Shown here piece after piece: positions 53,073 to 62,055 of a stretch of 64,000 nucleotides of DNA. The notes under the pieces were generated by a model that saw only the letters and a list, made by a program, of their open reading frames with translations, had not been told where the DNA came from and did not search any database. Every line of letters begins with the position of its first letter. Positions within the stretch are counted from its first letter, which is position 1. The DNA is from Flexibacter flexilis DSM 6793 (GTDB lineage: Bacteria; Bacteroidota; Bacteroidia; Cytophagales; Flexibacteraceae), in contig NZ_FOLE01000002.1 of assembly GCF_900112255.1 (NCBI RefSeq), forward strand, positions 565,854 to 629,853. The letters are read 5' to 3'. The translations under genes and the position numbers were made by a program.

Positions 53073-54179
53073 ATGAAATCAGAATTGTCTATCATAAAAG
53101 CACAAGCTCTTGTAGGCGTTGGACTTGCGGTGCTAAGTGCGTGCGGTTCAAAACACGAACAAGGCGCAGTAGAATACCAATCAAAACTCCCAGCCGTACC
53201 CGTTGTAGTGGGTAAAGCCTCTACCACCAACACGGCGGGCATTAGTGCCAGTGGCCAAGTGGAAGCCCTCCAAACCGCCAACATTAGCACACGCCTCATG
53301 GGTTTTATTACGAGCATCAAAGTAAAAGTAGGCGACCGCGTACACAAAGGTCAGGTGTTGGCCACCATTAGCAGCCAAGAGATTTCGGCCAAACGCGCAC
53401 AAGCCCAAGCCATGATAACAGAAGCAGAAGCCGCCGTAAACAATGCCCAAAAAGATTACGACCGCTTTACCACTTTACTCGCGCAAGGCAGCGCAACCCC
53501 CAAAGAGATGGAAAACGTAACCTTCCAACTCAATTCGGCAAAAGCACACTTGGAAGCGGCCAAACAAATGCGCAACGAAGCAGATGCGATGTTGGCTTAC
53601 GCTACGCTTAAAGCTCCTTTCGATGGCATTATTACTCAAAAAATGGCTGACGAAGGAAACATGGCCGCCCCAGGTATGCCACTTCTTTCTTTGGAAGAAA
53701 ATGACGGCTACCAAGTGCGCGTAACTGTGCCAGAGTCGGACATTGAGCAAGTGCGCGAAGGCGCAACAGCCACCGTAAACATCAAATCTACGGGCAAGCA
53801 ACTCAAAGGCCGCGTAACGCAAATCAGTGAGTCGTCGCAGTTTACAGGCGGACAATATGCCGTGAAAATTAGCCTTGACAATCCCAAAGGTTTGTATGCG
53901 GGTATGTACGTGAACGTAAACATCGAACCCAAACAAAACACACAAGCCCAAGCAGAAACAGAAGCTACACTCGTGCCAGTGAGCAGCGTGGTGTACCGCG
54001 ACCAACTCACGGGCGTTTATACGGTTAGCCAAAAAAATACGGCCATGTTGCGTTGGGTGCGTTTGGGCAAAACCTTCGGCGATAAAGTAGAAGTGGTTTC
54101 GGGCTTAGATAAAGACGAAAGTTTTATCCTGAAAGCAGACGGAAAATTAGCCAACGGCACACCCGTAAAAACCAATTAA
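53073..54179 (+). CDS. RND efflux periplasmic adaptor (membrane fusion protein)
   Basis: The 368-residue adaptor links the inner-membrane pump with TolC. Its signal looks lipoprotein-like (AVLSACGSK). The order is a first barrel strand with GKASTTNTAGISASGQVEA, a lipoyl half-motif (MGFITSIKVKVGDRVHKGQV), a coiled-coil hairpin (residues ~110-175), the second lipoyl half (ATLKAPFDGIITQKMADEG), and the beta-barrel and membrane-proximal domains. It lies directly between the channel and pump genes. Confidence 0.94.
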   Translation: MKSELSIIKAQALVGVGLAVLSACGSKHEQGAVEYQSKLPAVPVVVGKASTTNTAGISASGQVEALQTANISTRLMGFITSIKVKVGDRVHKGQVLATISSQEISAKRAQAQAMITEAEAAVNNAQKDYDRFTTLLAQGSATPKEMENVTFQLNSAKAHLEAAKQMRNEADAMLAYATLKAPFDGIITQKMADEGNMAAPGMPLLSLEENDGYQVRVTVPESDIEQVREGATATVNIKSTGKQLKGRVTQISESSQFTGGQYAVKISLDNPKGLYAGMYVNVNIEPKQNTQAQAETEATLVPVSSVVYRDQLTGVYTVSQKNTAMLRWVRLGKTFGDKVEVVSGLDKDESFILKADGKLANGTPVKTN

Positions 54180-54217
54180 AAAACCCCATCTAAATCTTCC
54201 CCATAGGGAAGACTTTT
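54180..54217 (-). repeat. Degenerate copy of the palindromic repeat of the 42-kb array
   Basis: On the minus strand this stretch matches the array unit core at 31 of 38 positions by eye: AGTCTTCCCTATGGGGAAGA here against AGTCCTCCCCTTGGGGAGGA there, followed in both by TTTAG..GGGGTTT. It can form a CTTCCC/GGGAAG hairpin between the adaptor and permease genes. Confidence 0.65.
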
Positions 54218-54275
54218 AGTCAAATAAAAGGTTTTTAAAATTTAATTTATTCACTATCAATAAAATAAAGAATTT

Positions 54276-57200
54276 ATGCAAGAAGGTTTTTCGGGGAATG
54301 TCGCCAAGGCGTTTATTACCTCAAAGCTCACAATATTGCTCATGATAGCGTTCTTGCTCATTGGCGGATACAGCACGTTTCTGATTCCGCGCGAGGAAGA
54401 ACCACAAATTGAAGTGCCAATGGCCGATATTTTCATAGGTTTCCCTGGGGCATCGCCGCAAGAAATGGAATCGAAAGTAGTCGCGCCAATGGAACGCATG
54501 ATTTCTAATATTAAAGGCGTAGAATACGTGTATTCGACGACCATGAAAGGCCAAGCCATGCTCATTGTTCAGTTTTATGTAGGCGAAGACGTAGAACGCT
54601 CGCTCGTGAAACTTTACAACGAGATTATGAAAAACATGGACAAAATGCCGCAAGGCGTTACGTTGCCGCTTGTGAAGTCGCGCGCCATCGACGATGTACC
54701 CGTGCTGGGGCTTACGCTTTGGAGCGAAAAAACCAACGATTACACGTTGCGCCAAGTGGGAGAGGTGCTGACCAATGAGATAAAGAAAATCCCCAACATT
54801 GCCGACGTAAAAATTATTGGCGGACGTAGTCGCGTGGTCAATGTGGTATTGGATAAGGATAAAATGGCCGAAAATCATGTAGATTTCTTGACTATTAGCA
54901 AACAAATTCAGGCCAGCAATATGCAAATGATGTCGGGCGTGATGTTGCACAACAATATGGCTTTCAGTGTAGAAACTGGCAACTTTTTGACCAGTGCCGA
55001 CGAAATAGGTAATTTGATAGTTGGTTCTAACAAACAGTTGCCTGTGTATTTGCGCCAAGTGGCCAAAGTAGAAGAAAGTCCCGCGACGGCTTCGCAATAT
55101 GTGTCGTTTGGATACGGTCGTGCCGACACGGCCAAAGCCAATGCCAACGCTTCGGAATACCCAGCCATTACGCTTTCGGTAGCCAAGAAAAAAGGCGCAG
55201 ACGCGATGCACCTTTCCGAACAGATTTTGCACAAAATAGACCACCTCACACCGCAACTTTTGCCCGATGATATTCACTTAGAGCATACACGCAACTACGG
55301 CGAAACGGCTTCGGAAAAAGTATCCGAATTGCTCATGCACTTAATGGTGGCTATCGTGGTGGTTACGCTTTTCGTGATGCTGGCGATGGGTTGGCGCGGC
55401 GGTTTAGTAGTGTTTTTGTCCGTGCCAGTTACGTTTGCCCTTACGCTGTTTAGCTACTATATGTTGGATTATACGCTGAACCGCATCACGTTGTTTGCGT
55501 TGGTGTTTATTACGGGGATTGTGGTGGACGACTCCATTATTATTGCCGAAAATATGCACAGACACTTCAAAATGAAGCGTTTACCATTCTTGCAAGCGGC
55601 TATTTTTGCGATTAACGAAGTAGGCAACCCCACGATTTTGGCGACGTTTACGGTAATTGCGGCGGTGTTGCCGATGGCTTTTGTGTCGGGTATGATGGGG
55701 CCGTACATGAGTCCAATGCCGATTGGGGCTTCTATTGCCATGATATTGTCGTTGGTGGTGGCCTTGACGCTTACGCCGTATTTGGGCTATTTGTTTTTGC
55801 AAGAAAAAGAAAAACATGGCCACGAACACCAAGAACACGGCCACAACTTAGAGGACAGCGGCATTTATAAAATTTACAAAGCCTTTATAAATCCGTTGCT
55901 CGAATCGCGTTGGAAACGTTGGACATTTATTTTGTCCACAACTTTTATTCTGATTGGCTCAATGGGCTTGTTTTATACCAAAAGTGTAGCCGTAAAAATG
56001 TTGCCTTTTGACAATAAAAATGAGTTTCAGGTGGTAATAGATATGCCCGAAGGCACGACGTTGGAACAAACCGCCGCCGTAACGCGCGAAATAGCCGAAT
56101 ACATGGCGGGGCAACCAATGGTAATGAATTATCAGAGCTATGTTGGAACGTCTGCACCGATTAGTTTTAATGGTTTGGTGCGCCACTATGATTTGCGTAG
56201 AGGCGAAAACATGGCCGATGTGCAAGTGAATTTGGTGGACAAAAAGAACCGCAGCATTCAGAGCCACGACATCGTAAAACAAATGCGCCCAGCCGTGCAA
56301 GCCATTGCCAAAAAATACAAAGCCAATGTAAAAATGGTAGAAGTGCCGCCCGGCCCTCCTGTACTTTCGACGTTGGTAGCGGAAATTTATGGTCCTGATT
56401 ACGAACAACAAATGGCCATTGGCAAGCAAGTAAAAGACATTTTTGCCAAAACAACCGACATCGTAGATGTGGATTGGATGGTAGAAGACGACCAACCCGA
56501 ATACAAAATTGAGGTTGATAAAGAAAAAGCCATGCGTTATGGCGTAGCTCCTGCGCAAGTGGTGGCTTTGGTCAATGCCGCACTTTCGGATATGAACGTG
56601 GGCGTAATGCACAGCGCGACAGCTTTTGAACCCGTAAATATCATTCTCAAACTCAACGACGCGGACAAATCCGACCTAAACGGCATCAAAAACCTAAAAG
56701 TAATTGGCCAGCAAGGAAACGCCGTTCCCGTAGGGGATTTGGTGAGTATCAGCCAAGTAACGAAAGCCAAAAGCATTTTCCGCAAAAACCAAAAACGTGT
56801 GGTATATGTGTTGGCAGATATGGCGGGTTCGCTGGAAAGTCCGTTTTATGCCATGAGTGCCGTGTCGGAAAAGTTGGGAAGTATTCAGTTGCCGAAAGGC
56901 TACCAACTCAAAGAAGAATACAGCGCACAACCTGAATTGGAAGACGATTTTACGTTGAAATGGGACGGCGAATGGCAAATCACTTACGAGGTTTTCAGGG
57001 ATTTGGGTATTGCGTTTGTGGTCGCGATTATCATTATCTATATGCTCATTGTGGGTTGGTTTCAAAACTTTACCGTGCCTATCGTGATGTTGGTGGCTGT
57101 GCCGCTTTCGCTGATTGGTATTGTGTTTGGCCACTGGATGATGGGGGCGTATTTTACAGCAACTTCGATGATTGGTTTCATTGCATTGGCTGGGGTAATG

Positions 57201-57482
57201 GTTCGTAACTCACTGCTTATCATTGATTTTGTAAATATCCGTCTGGACGAAGGCGTACCGCTCAAACAGGCCATTATCGAGGCGGGCGCGGTGCGTACTA
57301 CCCCGATTTTGCTCACGGCTGGCGCGGTGGCGTTGGGTGCGGTGGTTATCTTGTTCGACCCGATTTTTCAAGGCTTGGCCATCTCGCTGATGGGCGGTAC
57401 GGTTACTTCTACGTTCCTGACCTTGCTTGTCGTGCCGTTGCTGTACTTCAAGATGATGCGCTCGAAAGAAGCCCAGAAATAA
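54276..57482 (+). CDS. RND-family efflux permease
   Basis: The 1068-residue inner-membrane pump has the RND layout of two six-helix halves, each with a large periplasmic loop. The first helix is followed by STFLIPREEEPQIEVP. The TM4 segment carries the proton-relay acids in ALVFITGIVVDDSIIIAENM, seen as GIVVDDSIIIAEN. A His-rich cytoplasmic loop KHGHEHQEHGH (about residues 514-524) follows TM6. The class resembles multidrug/AcrB-like pumps, but the His loop and the neighbouring small genes hint at metal or a metal-linked signal. Substrate unknown. Confidence 0.94.
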   Translation: MQEGFSGNVAKAFITSKLTILLMIAFLLIGGYSTFLIPREEEPQIEVPMADIFIGFPGASPQEMESKVVAPMERMISNIKGVEYVYSTTMKGQAMLIVQFYVGEDVERSLVKLYNEIMKNMDKMPQGVTLPLVKSRAIDDVPVLGLTLWSEKTNDYTLRQVGEVLTNEIKKIPNIADVKIIGGRSRVVNVVLDKDKMAENHVDFLTISKQIQASNMQMMSGVMLHNNMAFSVETGNFLTSADEIGNLIVGSNKQLPVYLRQVAKVEESPATASQYVSFGYGRADTAKANANASEYPAITLSVAKKKGADAMHLSEQILHKIDHLTPQLLPDDIHLEHTRNYGETASEKVSELLMHLMVAIVVVTLFVMLAMGWRGGLVVFLSVPVTFALTLFSYYMLDYTLNRITLFALVFITGIVVDDSIIIAENMHRHFKMKRLPFLQAAIFAINEVGNPTILATFTVIAAVLPMAFVSGMMGPYMSPMPIGASIAMILSLVVALTLTPYLGYLFLQEKEKHGHEHQEHGHNLEDSGIYKIYKAFINPLLESRWKRWTFILSTTFILIGSMGLFYTKSVAVKMLPFDNKNEFQVVIDMPEGTTLEQTAAVTREIAEYMAGQPMVMNYQSYVGTSAPISFNGLVRHYDLRRGENMADVQVNLVDKKNRSIQSHDIVKQMRPAVQAIAKKYKANVKMVEVPPGPPVLSTLVAEIYGPDYEQQMAIGKQVKDIFAKTTDIVDVDWMVEDDQPEYKIEVDKEKAMRYGVAPAQVVALVNAALSDMNVGVMHSATAFEPVNIILKLNDADKSDLNGIKNLKVIGQQGNAVPVGDLVSISQVTKAKSIFRKNQKRVVYVLADMAGSLESPFYAMSAVSEKLGSIQLPKGYQLKEEYSAQPELEDDFTLKWDGEWQITYEVFRDLGIAFVVAIIIIYMLIVGWFQNFTVPIVMLVAVPLSLIGIVFGHWMMGAYFTATSMIGFIALAGVMVRNSLLIIDFVNIRLDEGVPLKQAIIEAGAVRTTPILLTAGAVALGAVVILFDPIFQGLAISLMGGTVTSTFLTLLVVPLLYFKMMRSKEAQK

Positions 57483-57488
57483 ATCTTA

Positions 57489-57521
57489 ACCCTTGTAGGT
57501 TGTAAAAACCTATGAGGGTTG
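57489..57521 (+). repeat. Intercistronic inverted repeat
   Basis: AACCCTTGTAGGTT (57489-57502) and AACCTATGAGGGTT (57508-57521) are complementary at 12 of 14 positions around GTAAA. It lies between the permease and the PII-like gene; no T tract follows, so it is more likely an mRNA-stabilising stem or dispersed repeat than a terminator. Confidence 0.6.
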
Positions 57522-57547
57522 GTTAAACATCTTTCCCCCGAAAAAAT

Positions 57548-57856
57548 ATGAAACTTTTTATTCTGACTTGCCAACAAGACGACCGCAAAGCCGCCGTCGC
57601 GACCTTCAAAAAAGCAGGCATTGGCGCATACAGCATGGCCGACATTACGGGTTTTAAAACCTTCGCGCCAGAAGATTTATCGGACGAATGGTTTGCGGCC
57701 AGTCCCGTAGCGGCGGATTCGTTACTGTTTTTTAGCTTTTTAAGCGAAACACTCGCCGCCAAAGCCCTTGAATTGGTCTTTGAACACAACCAACAACACC
57801 CCTCAGATTTTCCGTTGCGCGGCTTTGTGCTGTCGGTGGACACGTGGGTAAACTAA
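57548..57856 (+). CDS. Small PII-like protein of the efflux operon
   Basis: The 102-residue protein has the length and strand-helix order of PII-like ferredoxin-fold proteins. The first strand is MKLFILTCQ, then a helix (DRKAAVATFKKAGIGAY) and a second strand (SMADITGFK). A second beta-alpha-beta unit follows, ending LRGFVLSVDTW. The usual long T-loop is absent. PII-like proteins encoded beside metal or RND efflux genes are known (the PII-NG group), so a sensing role in pump control is a plausible inference. The family match is by pattern only. Confidence 0.55.
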   Translation: MKLFILTCQQDDRKAAVATFKKAGIGAYSMADITGFKTFAPEDLSDEWFAASPVAADSLLFFSFLSETLAAKALELVFEHNQQHPSDFPLRGFVLSVDTWVN

Positions 57857-57883
57857 TTTTTTAGCGAAGCATCCAAAAATATT

Positions 57884-58090
57884 ATGAGAGAAAGAATTGT
57901 GAGAGCTGTGGCGGGCGTAATGGTGCTGCTCAGCATTGTGTTAGCGTATTTTGTGAATATCGGTTGGCTCGGCCTGACGGCTTTTGTGGGGCTAAATCTT
58001 TTCCAGTCGTCTATGACGCGGTTTTGTCCTTTGGAAAAAATCTTGGACGCTTTCGGTGTAGAAAAGTCCGAAACGGGCTGCGGCTGTTAA
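57884..58090 (+). CDS. DUF2892 membrane protein
   Basis: The 68-residue protein has two hydrophobic helices (about residues 7-25 and 26-42). It ends in a Cys-bearing tail: RFCPLEKILDAFGV followed by a C-terminal TGCGC. This is the YgaP-tail/DUF2892 pattern; in some members this domain is fused to rhodanese. The Cys residues could bind sulfur or a soft metal. It is the last gene of the efflux operon, followed by a terminator. Confidence 0.88.
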   Translation: MRERIVRAVAGVMVLLSIVLAYFVNIGWLGLTAFVGLNLFQSSMTRFCPLEKILDAFGVEKSETGCGC

Positions 58091-58123
58091 AAAAAAGAAC
58101 TCATTCAGTTTGTTTGTGAATAG

Positions 58124-58169
58124 GCCTCGCCCTCGTAGCTGTGTATGCTGCGGGGCGAGGTTTTTTTTA
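58124..58169 (+). terminator. Terminator of the efflux operon
   Basis: CCTCGCCC pairs with GGGCGAGG over a long loop, followed by eight T's. Confidence 0.88.
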
Positions 58170-58210
58170 TTGGAATTTAACTTATCTTTTTCCGATACCA
58201 TTGGTACAAC

Positions 58211-58253
58211 AAAAAGCCACAACCTCATTCGTTATTGAGGCTGCGGCTTTTGT
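58211..58253 (-). terminator. Terminator of the gene at 58295
   Basis: AAAAGCC..CCTCA and TGAGG..GGCTTTT pair, with mismatches, 42 bases past the stop. On the minus strand it runs into a T-rich stretch. Confidence 0.65.
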
Positions 58254-58294
58254 GTTTGAATAATTTTTATTGATAGTTACCTAATCCGAACGTA

Positions 58295-58570
58295 TTAGGC
58301 TTTTTCTCCTCCGCTACCCAACACAGCATCCGTAATTTGAGCAATTACTTTTTCTGTGCTAAAACCTGCAAACGAAGCTGGCATACCAACTTCCACATTG
58401 CTGATTTCTAATACTTCTGTCGCTTCGTCGTATTTGTAATCTGCCGAAACACCCATTTTAGAGATATTTCCTTGTTTGCCTGTAATTTCCAAACCAAATT
58501 TCTTGAGTTGTGTGGCAACTGCATTAAAAACGTCTGTGCTTACTTTTACGTAGCGTGCATTATTTGACAT
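58295..58570 (-). CDS. Small conserved cytoplasmic protein, unknown function
   Basis: Starting at the ATG at 58570, the product is 91 residues: a helix (NARYVKVSTDVFNAVATQLKK, seen as STDVFNAVATQLKK), strands (ISKMGVSADYKYDEATEVLEI) and an amphipathic C-terminal helix. There is no signal or membrane segment. A longer frame to 58690 adds only a hydrophobic upstream stretch and is rejected. I do not recognise the family. It has its own terminator and lies between the efflux operon and the hybrid kinase. Confidence 0.6.
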   Translation of the reverse strand: MSNNARYVKVSTDVFNAVATQLKKFGLEITGKQGNISKMGVSADYKYDEATEVLEISNVEVGMPASFAGFSTEKVIAQITDAVLGSGGEKA

Positions 58571-58710
58571 GAGACCAATAAGATATAAATGAAACAATTG
58601 TTTAACGTGCGAAATATAGTTATTTTCAGCAACAAGCAAGTATATGCGCCATAAAAAGTATTCTATTTGTACAAAAACAAGAACAAGCAAAAATACAATA
58701 TAGCATGTAT

Positions 58711-61700
58711 CTATACTTCTTTTGCAAGCAAATAGTCTGTTATGGTTTCTTTACTTTGTTGAAATATTTGTGCGGCAAGGGCTTGTTTATTCTGCACCTG
58801 CTCCCAATCTATCGTCTCTGCTTTCAGTAAAGACTCCAACTCCCTCAAATTCATTTCTAAGGATTCTAACCCAACGGCGGCGGCCATCCCCACCACACCA
58901 TGTGTAGCCTGTATGGCTTTTTCTGCTTCTTTTTGGGCTAATAGAACATTGGCCTCCTCCCACCGCGACTGCGCTTCTACCAAAAACATTTGCAATAAAT
59001 CTCGGAGTAAATCGCTGCTTTGCAAACGTGCTAAGGCTTTTGCAGCATCAAAAACAGGAATTATATCTGATTGATTTTCGGTGGGCAGCGGTACATTATC
59101 AAAAGCACCTTGCCACTGTTCTAACACTCCGTACAATACTTCTACCTGTAAGGGCTTGGTCAAGTATGCGTCCATACCTGCGGCCAAACACCTCTCCTTG
59201 TCTCCTTTCATGGCACTGGCTGTCATGGCTACAATAGGCGTGTGGCGTGTGGTACTGGCTTCGGCATTACGAATAATACGAGCTGCCGTAAGTCCATCAA
59301 TCACAGGCATTTGTACATCCATCAGAATCAGGTCGAAAGGCTGCGCGTTATATTGCTGAATGGCTTCTTCGCCATTGGTAACAATAAGCACTTTATGACC
59401 AGCTCTTTCCAATAATGTTTGGGCTAATTTTTGGTTAACGGTATTGTCTTCTGCCAACAAAATACGGAAATGCTTCTTGGGGCGCGGCGGTTGACGCAAA
59501 GTAGCCTTTTCCACAGCAGCCAAAATAGCGCGTTGCAATTCAAAAGCCATGACTGGCTTGAGCAAATAACCATCAATTTTGGATTTATTGGCGCGTTGTA
59601 CCTCGCCCGCCACGTCCGAAGACGACAGCATCATAACCACCAAATTAGTATCACAACCCAACTCTTTGGCTTGTTGCACCAGCACAAAACCGTCACTTTC
59701 AGGCATATTGCTATCCGTCAGTAATAACTGAAACGGTGTATTTTCTTTTTGCGCTTTTTGCAAATGAGCCAACGCCAATGCAGTGTTACTTACCGCCACG
59801 ACTTGCATTTTCCAGCCCGTCAGCATTTTGGACAAAAGCTCCAAATTCAGTTCGTTATCATCTACAATCAGCACTTTCCAACCTGCAACTTGGCCAATAG
59901 AAGAGGATTGATTATCTTTTTCCAACAAAAATTCGGAAGCCAAACCAAATGGCAATTCACAAACAAAGCTACTGCCCAGCCCTACCACGCTTTCCGCGCG
60001 AATAGTACCGCCCATCAAGTACGCCAAGTTGCGGCAAATCGAAAGCCCAAGTCCCGTGCCACCATAAAAACGAGTCGTAGAACTTTCGGCCTGCGTAAAC
60101 GGCGAAAATATATGTTCCAACTGCCGCGCCGAAATACCAATACCCGTATCTTTTATCTTGAAAACAAGGCCAACATTGTCCGTTTCGACGGCTGCTGGAT
60201 TAAGACCAATTTCTAATTCTACTTGCCCTTTGTGCGTGAATTTAACGGCATTGCTCAACAAATTCATCAGGATTTGGCGCAAACGAAACACATCACCCAC
60301 CAAGAAATTAGGTACATCTGGAGCAATGTTACAAATCAGTTCAACATTTTTAGTATGCGCTTTCAGGCTAATAATTTTCATCGCTTCGCTTACAACTTTC
60401 TGTAAATCAAAAGTTACTGGCGATATTTCGAGCTTTCCAGCTTCTATTTTAGAAAAATCCAGAATGTCGTTAATAATGGTCAGCAGCGAATCAGAACTAT
60501 TTTTGATAGTTTCCAAATAATCGCGTTGCTGGGCGGAAACAGGCGTTTCGAGCAACAAATCCACAAAACCCATAATCCCGTTCATTGGCGTACGGATTTC
60601 GTGACTCATATTGGCCAAAAACTCCGACTTGGCTACATTGGCTTGTTCGGCTTGCTTTTTGGCTTGCTCTAATTTCTGCTCGATTTCTTTACGATGCGTA
60701 ATGTCTTGCGCCACTGCAATAATTTGTTTTGCGCGGCCTTGTCCATCGCGCAGGAAAAGCGTGTTGCGCAAATGAACCCAGCGATACAAGCCATCTTTAT
60801 GCAAAACACGGTACTCGTATTCCTGCACAGCGTTGTTGTCCATGCCATCAAACAAACTCAATTGATAACGAACAATGGCTACATCGTCGGGATGAACCAA
60901 AGCAGGCCCTCCCTTTTCCTCCTGAAGCTGTGCCACCTCCTCTGGTGTATATCCAAGCAAAGCAGTCATTTCTCTATTGCTATAAATATTGCGTTTAAGT
61001 TGCATGTCGTACACAAACAGGACACCAGGCGTCGTATCGGCAATTTTCTCAATAAATTTCTGCTTTTCGAGTGCGTCATTTTGTGCCGTATTGCTTTCCT
61101 CCAACGCCTCATTGAGTGCATTCACCGACTCGCTCAAACGTAGAATAACAGGCCTGAAAATATAGTATCCCTCCAAAAACAGAAGAATTATGACCAAAAT
61201 GGTGGTGATAAGATTGGCTATTTGATGCTTTTGCGCCAACACTTCCGAGCGTTCGTTGTAATGCGTAATCACATTATCCATCGTACGCATCCATGCCGAC
61301 TCGTTTTCAAACAAAATTATGATGTTTTTACTCACAAATTCCTTGTCGGTCGGATGAGTCAATATAGCGTCAAAAGTATGCGTAAGTGTCTGAAAATAAG
61401 GCTCAGTCTCTTGCAAAAGTGTTTGTGCCTTTTGGTCATTATTGGCAGGCAAACGCAACGAGTCGTCGCCTAATCTCAAGCCTTTTTGATGATTTTTCCA
61501 GCGGCGTAACCCCCTACTAATGCGTTTCAAAGTCTCTTGTTGCTCTGCGGGTGTGTTACGACCATGTTCTAATATCAACACATTTTTTTCTAATTTCTGA
61601 AAAATCATGCGCTGCGTTCGTGCCACATTGATATAATGCAAACAATCTTGTTGCTGTTTGCTAATCGGGACAGTAAAAAAGAAGCCGACAAAAGCCACCA

Positions 61701-61776
61701 ATGCAATAAGCGACAAGGCCACTATATAACTAATGACAAGCCGCCGTATATAAAACTGGGTTAGTTGAATGGCCAT
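58711..61776 (-). CDS. Hybrid sensor histidine kinase with two receivers and an Hpt domain
   Basis: From the ATG at 61776 the product is 1021 residues. In order: a TM helix (~12-33), a periplasmic helical sensor region (~40-185), a second TM (~188-208), a PAS/PAC domain (~235-360, GLYRWVHLRNTLF), a HisKA domain with H392 in NMSHEIRTPMNG, an HATPase domain, and two receivers with predicted phospho-acceptors D688 (LLTDSNMPESDG) and D820 (ILMDVQMPVIDG). A C-terminal Hpt domain follows with H959 in THGVVGMAAAVG. This is a full phosphorelay in one chain. No response regulator with a DNA-binding output is next to it, so the target is unknown. The periplasmic part recalls type-IV-pili-type sensors. 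Confidence 0.94.
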   Translation of the reverse strand: MAIQLTQFYIRRLVISYIVALSLIALVAFVGFFFTVPISKQQQDCLHYINVARTQRMIFQKLEKNVLILEHGRNTPAEQQETLKRISRGLRRWKNHQKGLRLGDDSLRLPANNDQKAQTLLQETEPYFQTLTHTFDAILTHPTDKEFVSKNIIILFENESAWMRTMDNVITHYNERSEVLAQKHQIANLITTILVIILLFLEGYYIFRPVILRLSESVNALNEALEESNTAQNDALEKQKFIEKIADTTPGVLFVYDMQLKRNIYSNREMTALLGYTPEEVAQLQEEKGGPALVHPDDVAIVRYQLSLFDGMDNNAVQEYEYRVLHKDGLYRWVHLRNTLFLRDGQGRAKQIIAVAQDITHRKEIEQKLEQAKKQAEQANVAKSEFLANMSHEIRTPMNGIMGFVDLLLETPVSAQQRDYLETIKNSSDSLLTIINDILDFSKIEAGKLEISPVTFDLQKVVSEAMKIISLKAHTKNVELICNIAPDVPNFLVGDVFRLRQILMNLLSNAVKFTHKGQVELEIGLNPAAVETDNVGLVFKIKDTGIGISARQLEHIFSPFTQAESSTTRFYGGTGLGLSICRNLAYLMGGTIRAESVVGLGSSFVCELPFGLASEFLLEKDNQSSSIGQVAGWKVLIVDDNELNLELLSKMLTGWKMQVVAVSNTALALAHLQKAQKENTPFQLLLTDSNMPESDGFVLVQQAKELGCDTNLVVMMLSSSDVAGEVQRANKSKIDGYLLKPVMAFELQRAILAAVEKATLRQPPRPKKHFRILLAEDNTVNQKLAQTLLERAGHKVLIVTNGEEAIQQYNAQPFDLILMDVQMPVIDGLTAARIIRNAEASTTRHTPIVAMTASAMKGDKERCLAAGMDAYLTKPLQVEVLYGVLEQWQGAFDNVPLPTENQSDIIPVFDAAKALARLQSSDLLRDLLQMFLVEAQSRWEEANVLLAQKEAEKAIQATHGVVGMAAAVGLESLEMNLRELESLLKAETIDWEQVQNKQALAAQIFQQSKETITDYLLAKEV

Positions 61777-62055
61777 AAGGTAACACAATAGATGATTGAA
61801 AGATAAAAAATATAAGCATCAGGTAGCTGAAGCCTGACGGATCGTGCTAAATGCCGATGTGATAATGTATTGCGTAAAGTTAGTCTTTTCTACACAATAT
61901 AGAAAAAAACTAATAGCAATTACCTTTTTTATCCTTCAAAAAATAAAAAAAAATGGGAGACCTTTTTCGGAGGCGGTAATCATAGCACAGAAACAGCCTA
62001 AAAGCTGAAAATAAACAGGTGTATATTTTTTGAAAAATTAATCCAAAGCAACCCC
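61777..62055. other. Divergent intergenic region
   Basis: These 279 bases separate the hybrid kinase gene from the lipoprotein gene at 62056. Only a weak TCAGG/CCTGA inverted repeat near 61821-61838 is visible; no clear promoter box was found. Confidence 0.4.

Noticed and set aside
54321-55277. 318-codon minus-strand frame
   Set aside because: It lies wholly inside the RND permease gene and has no recognisable domain.
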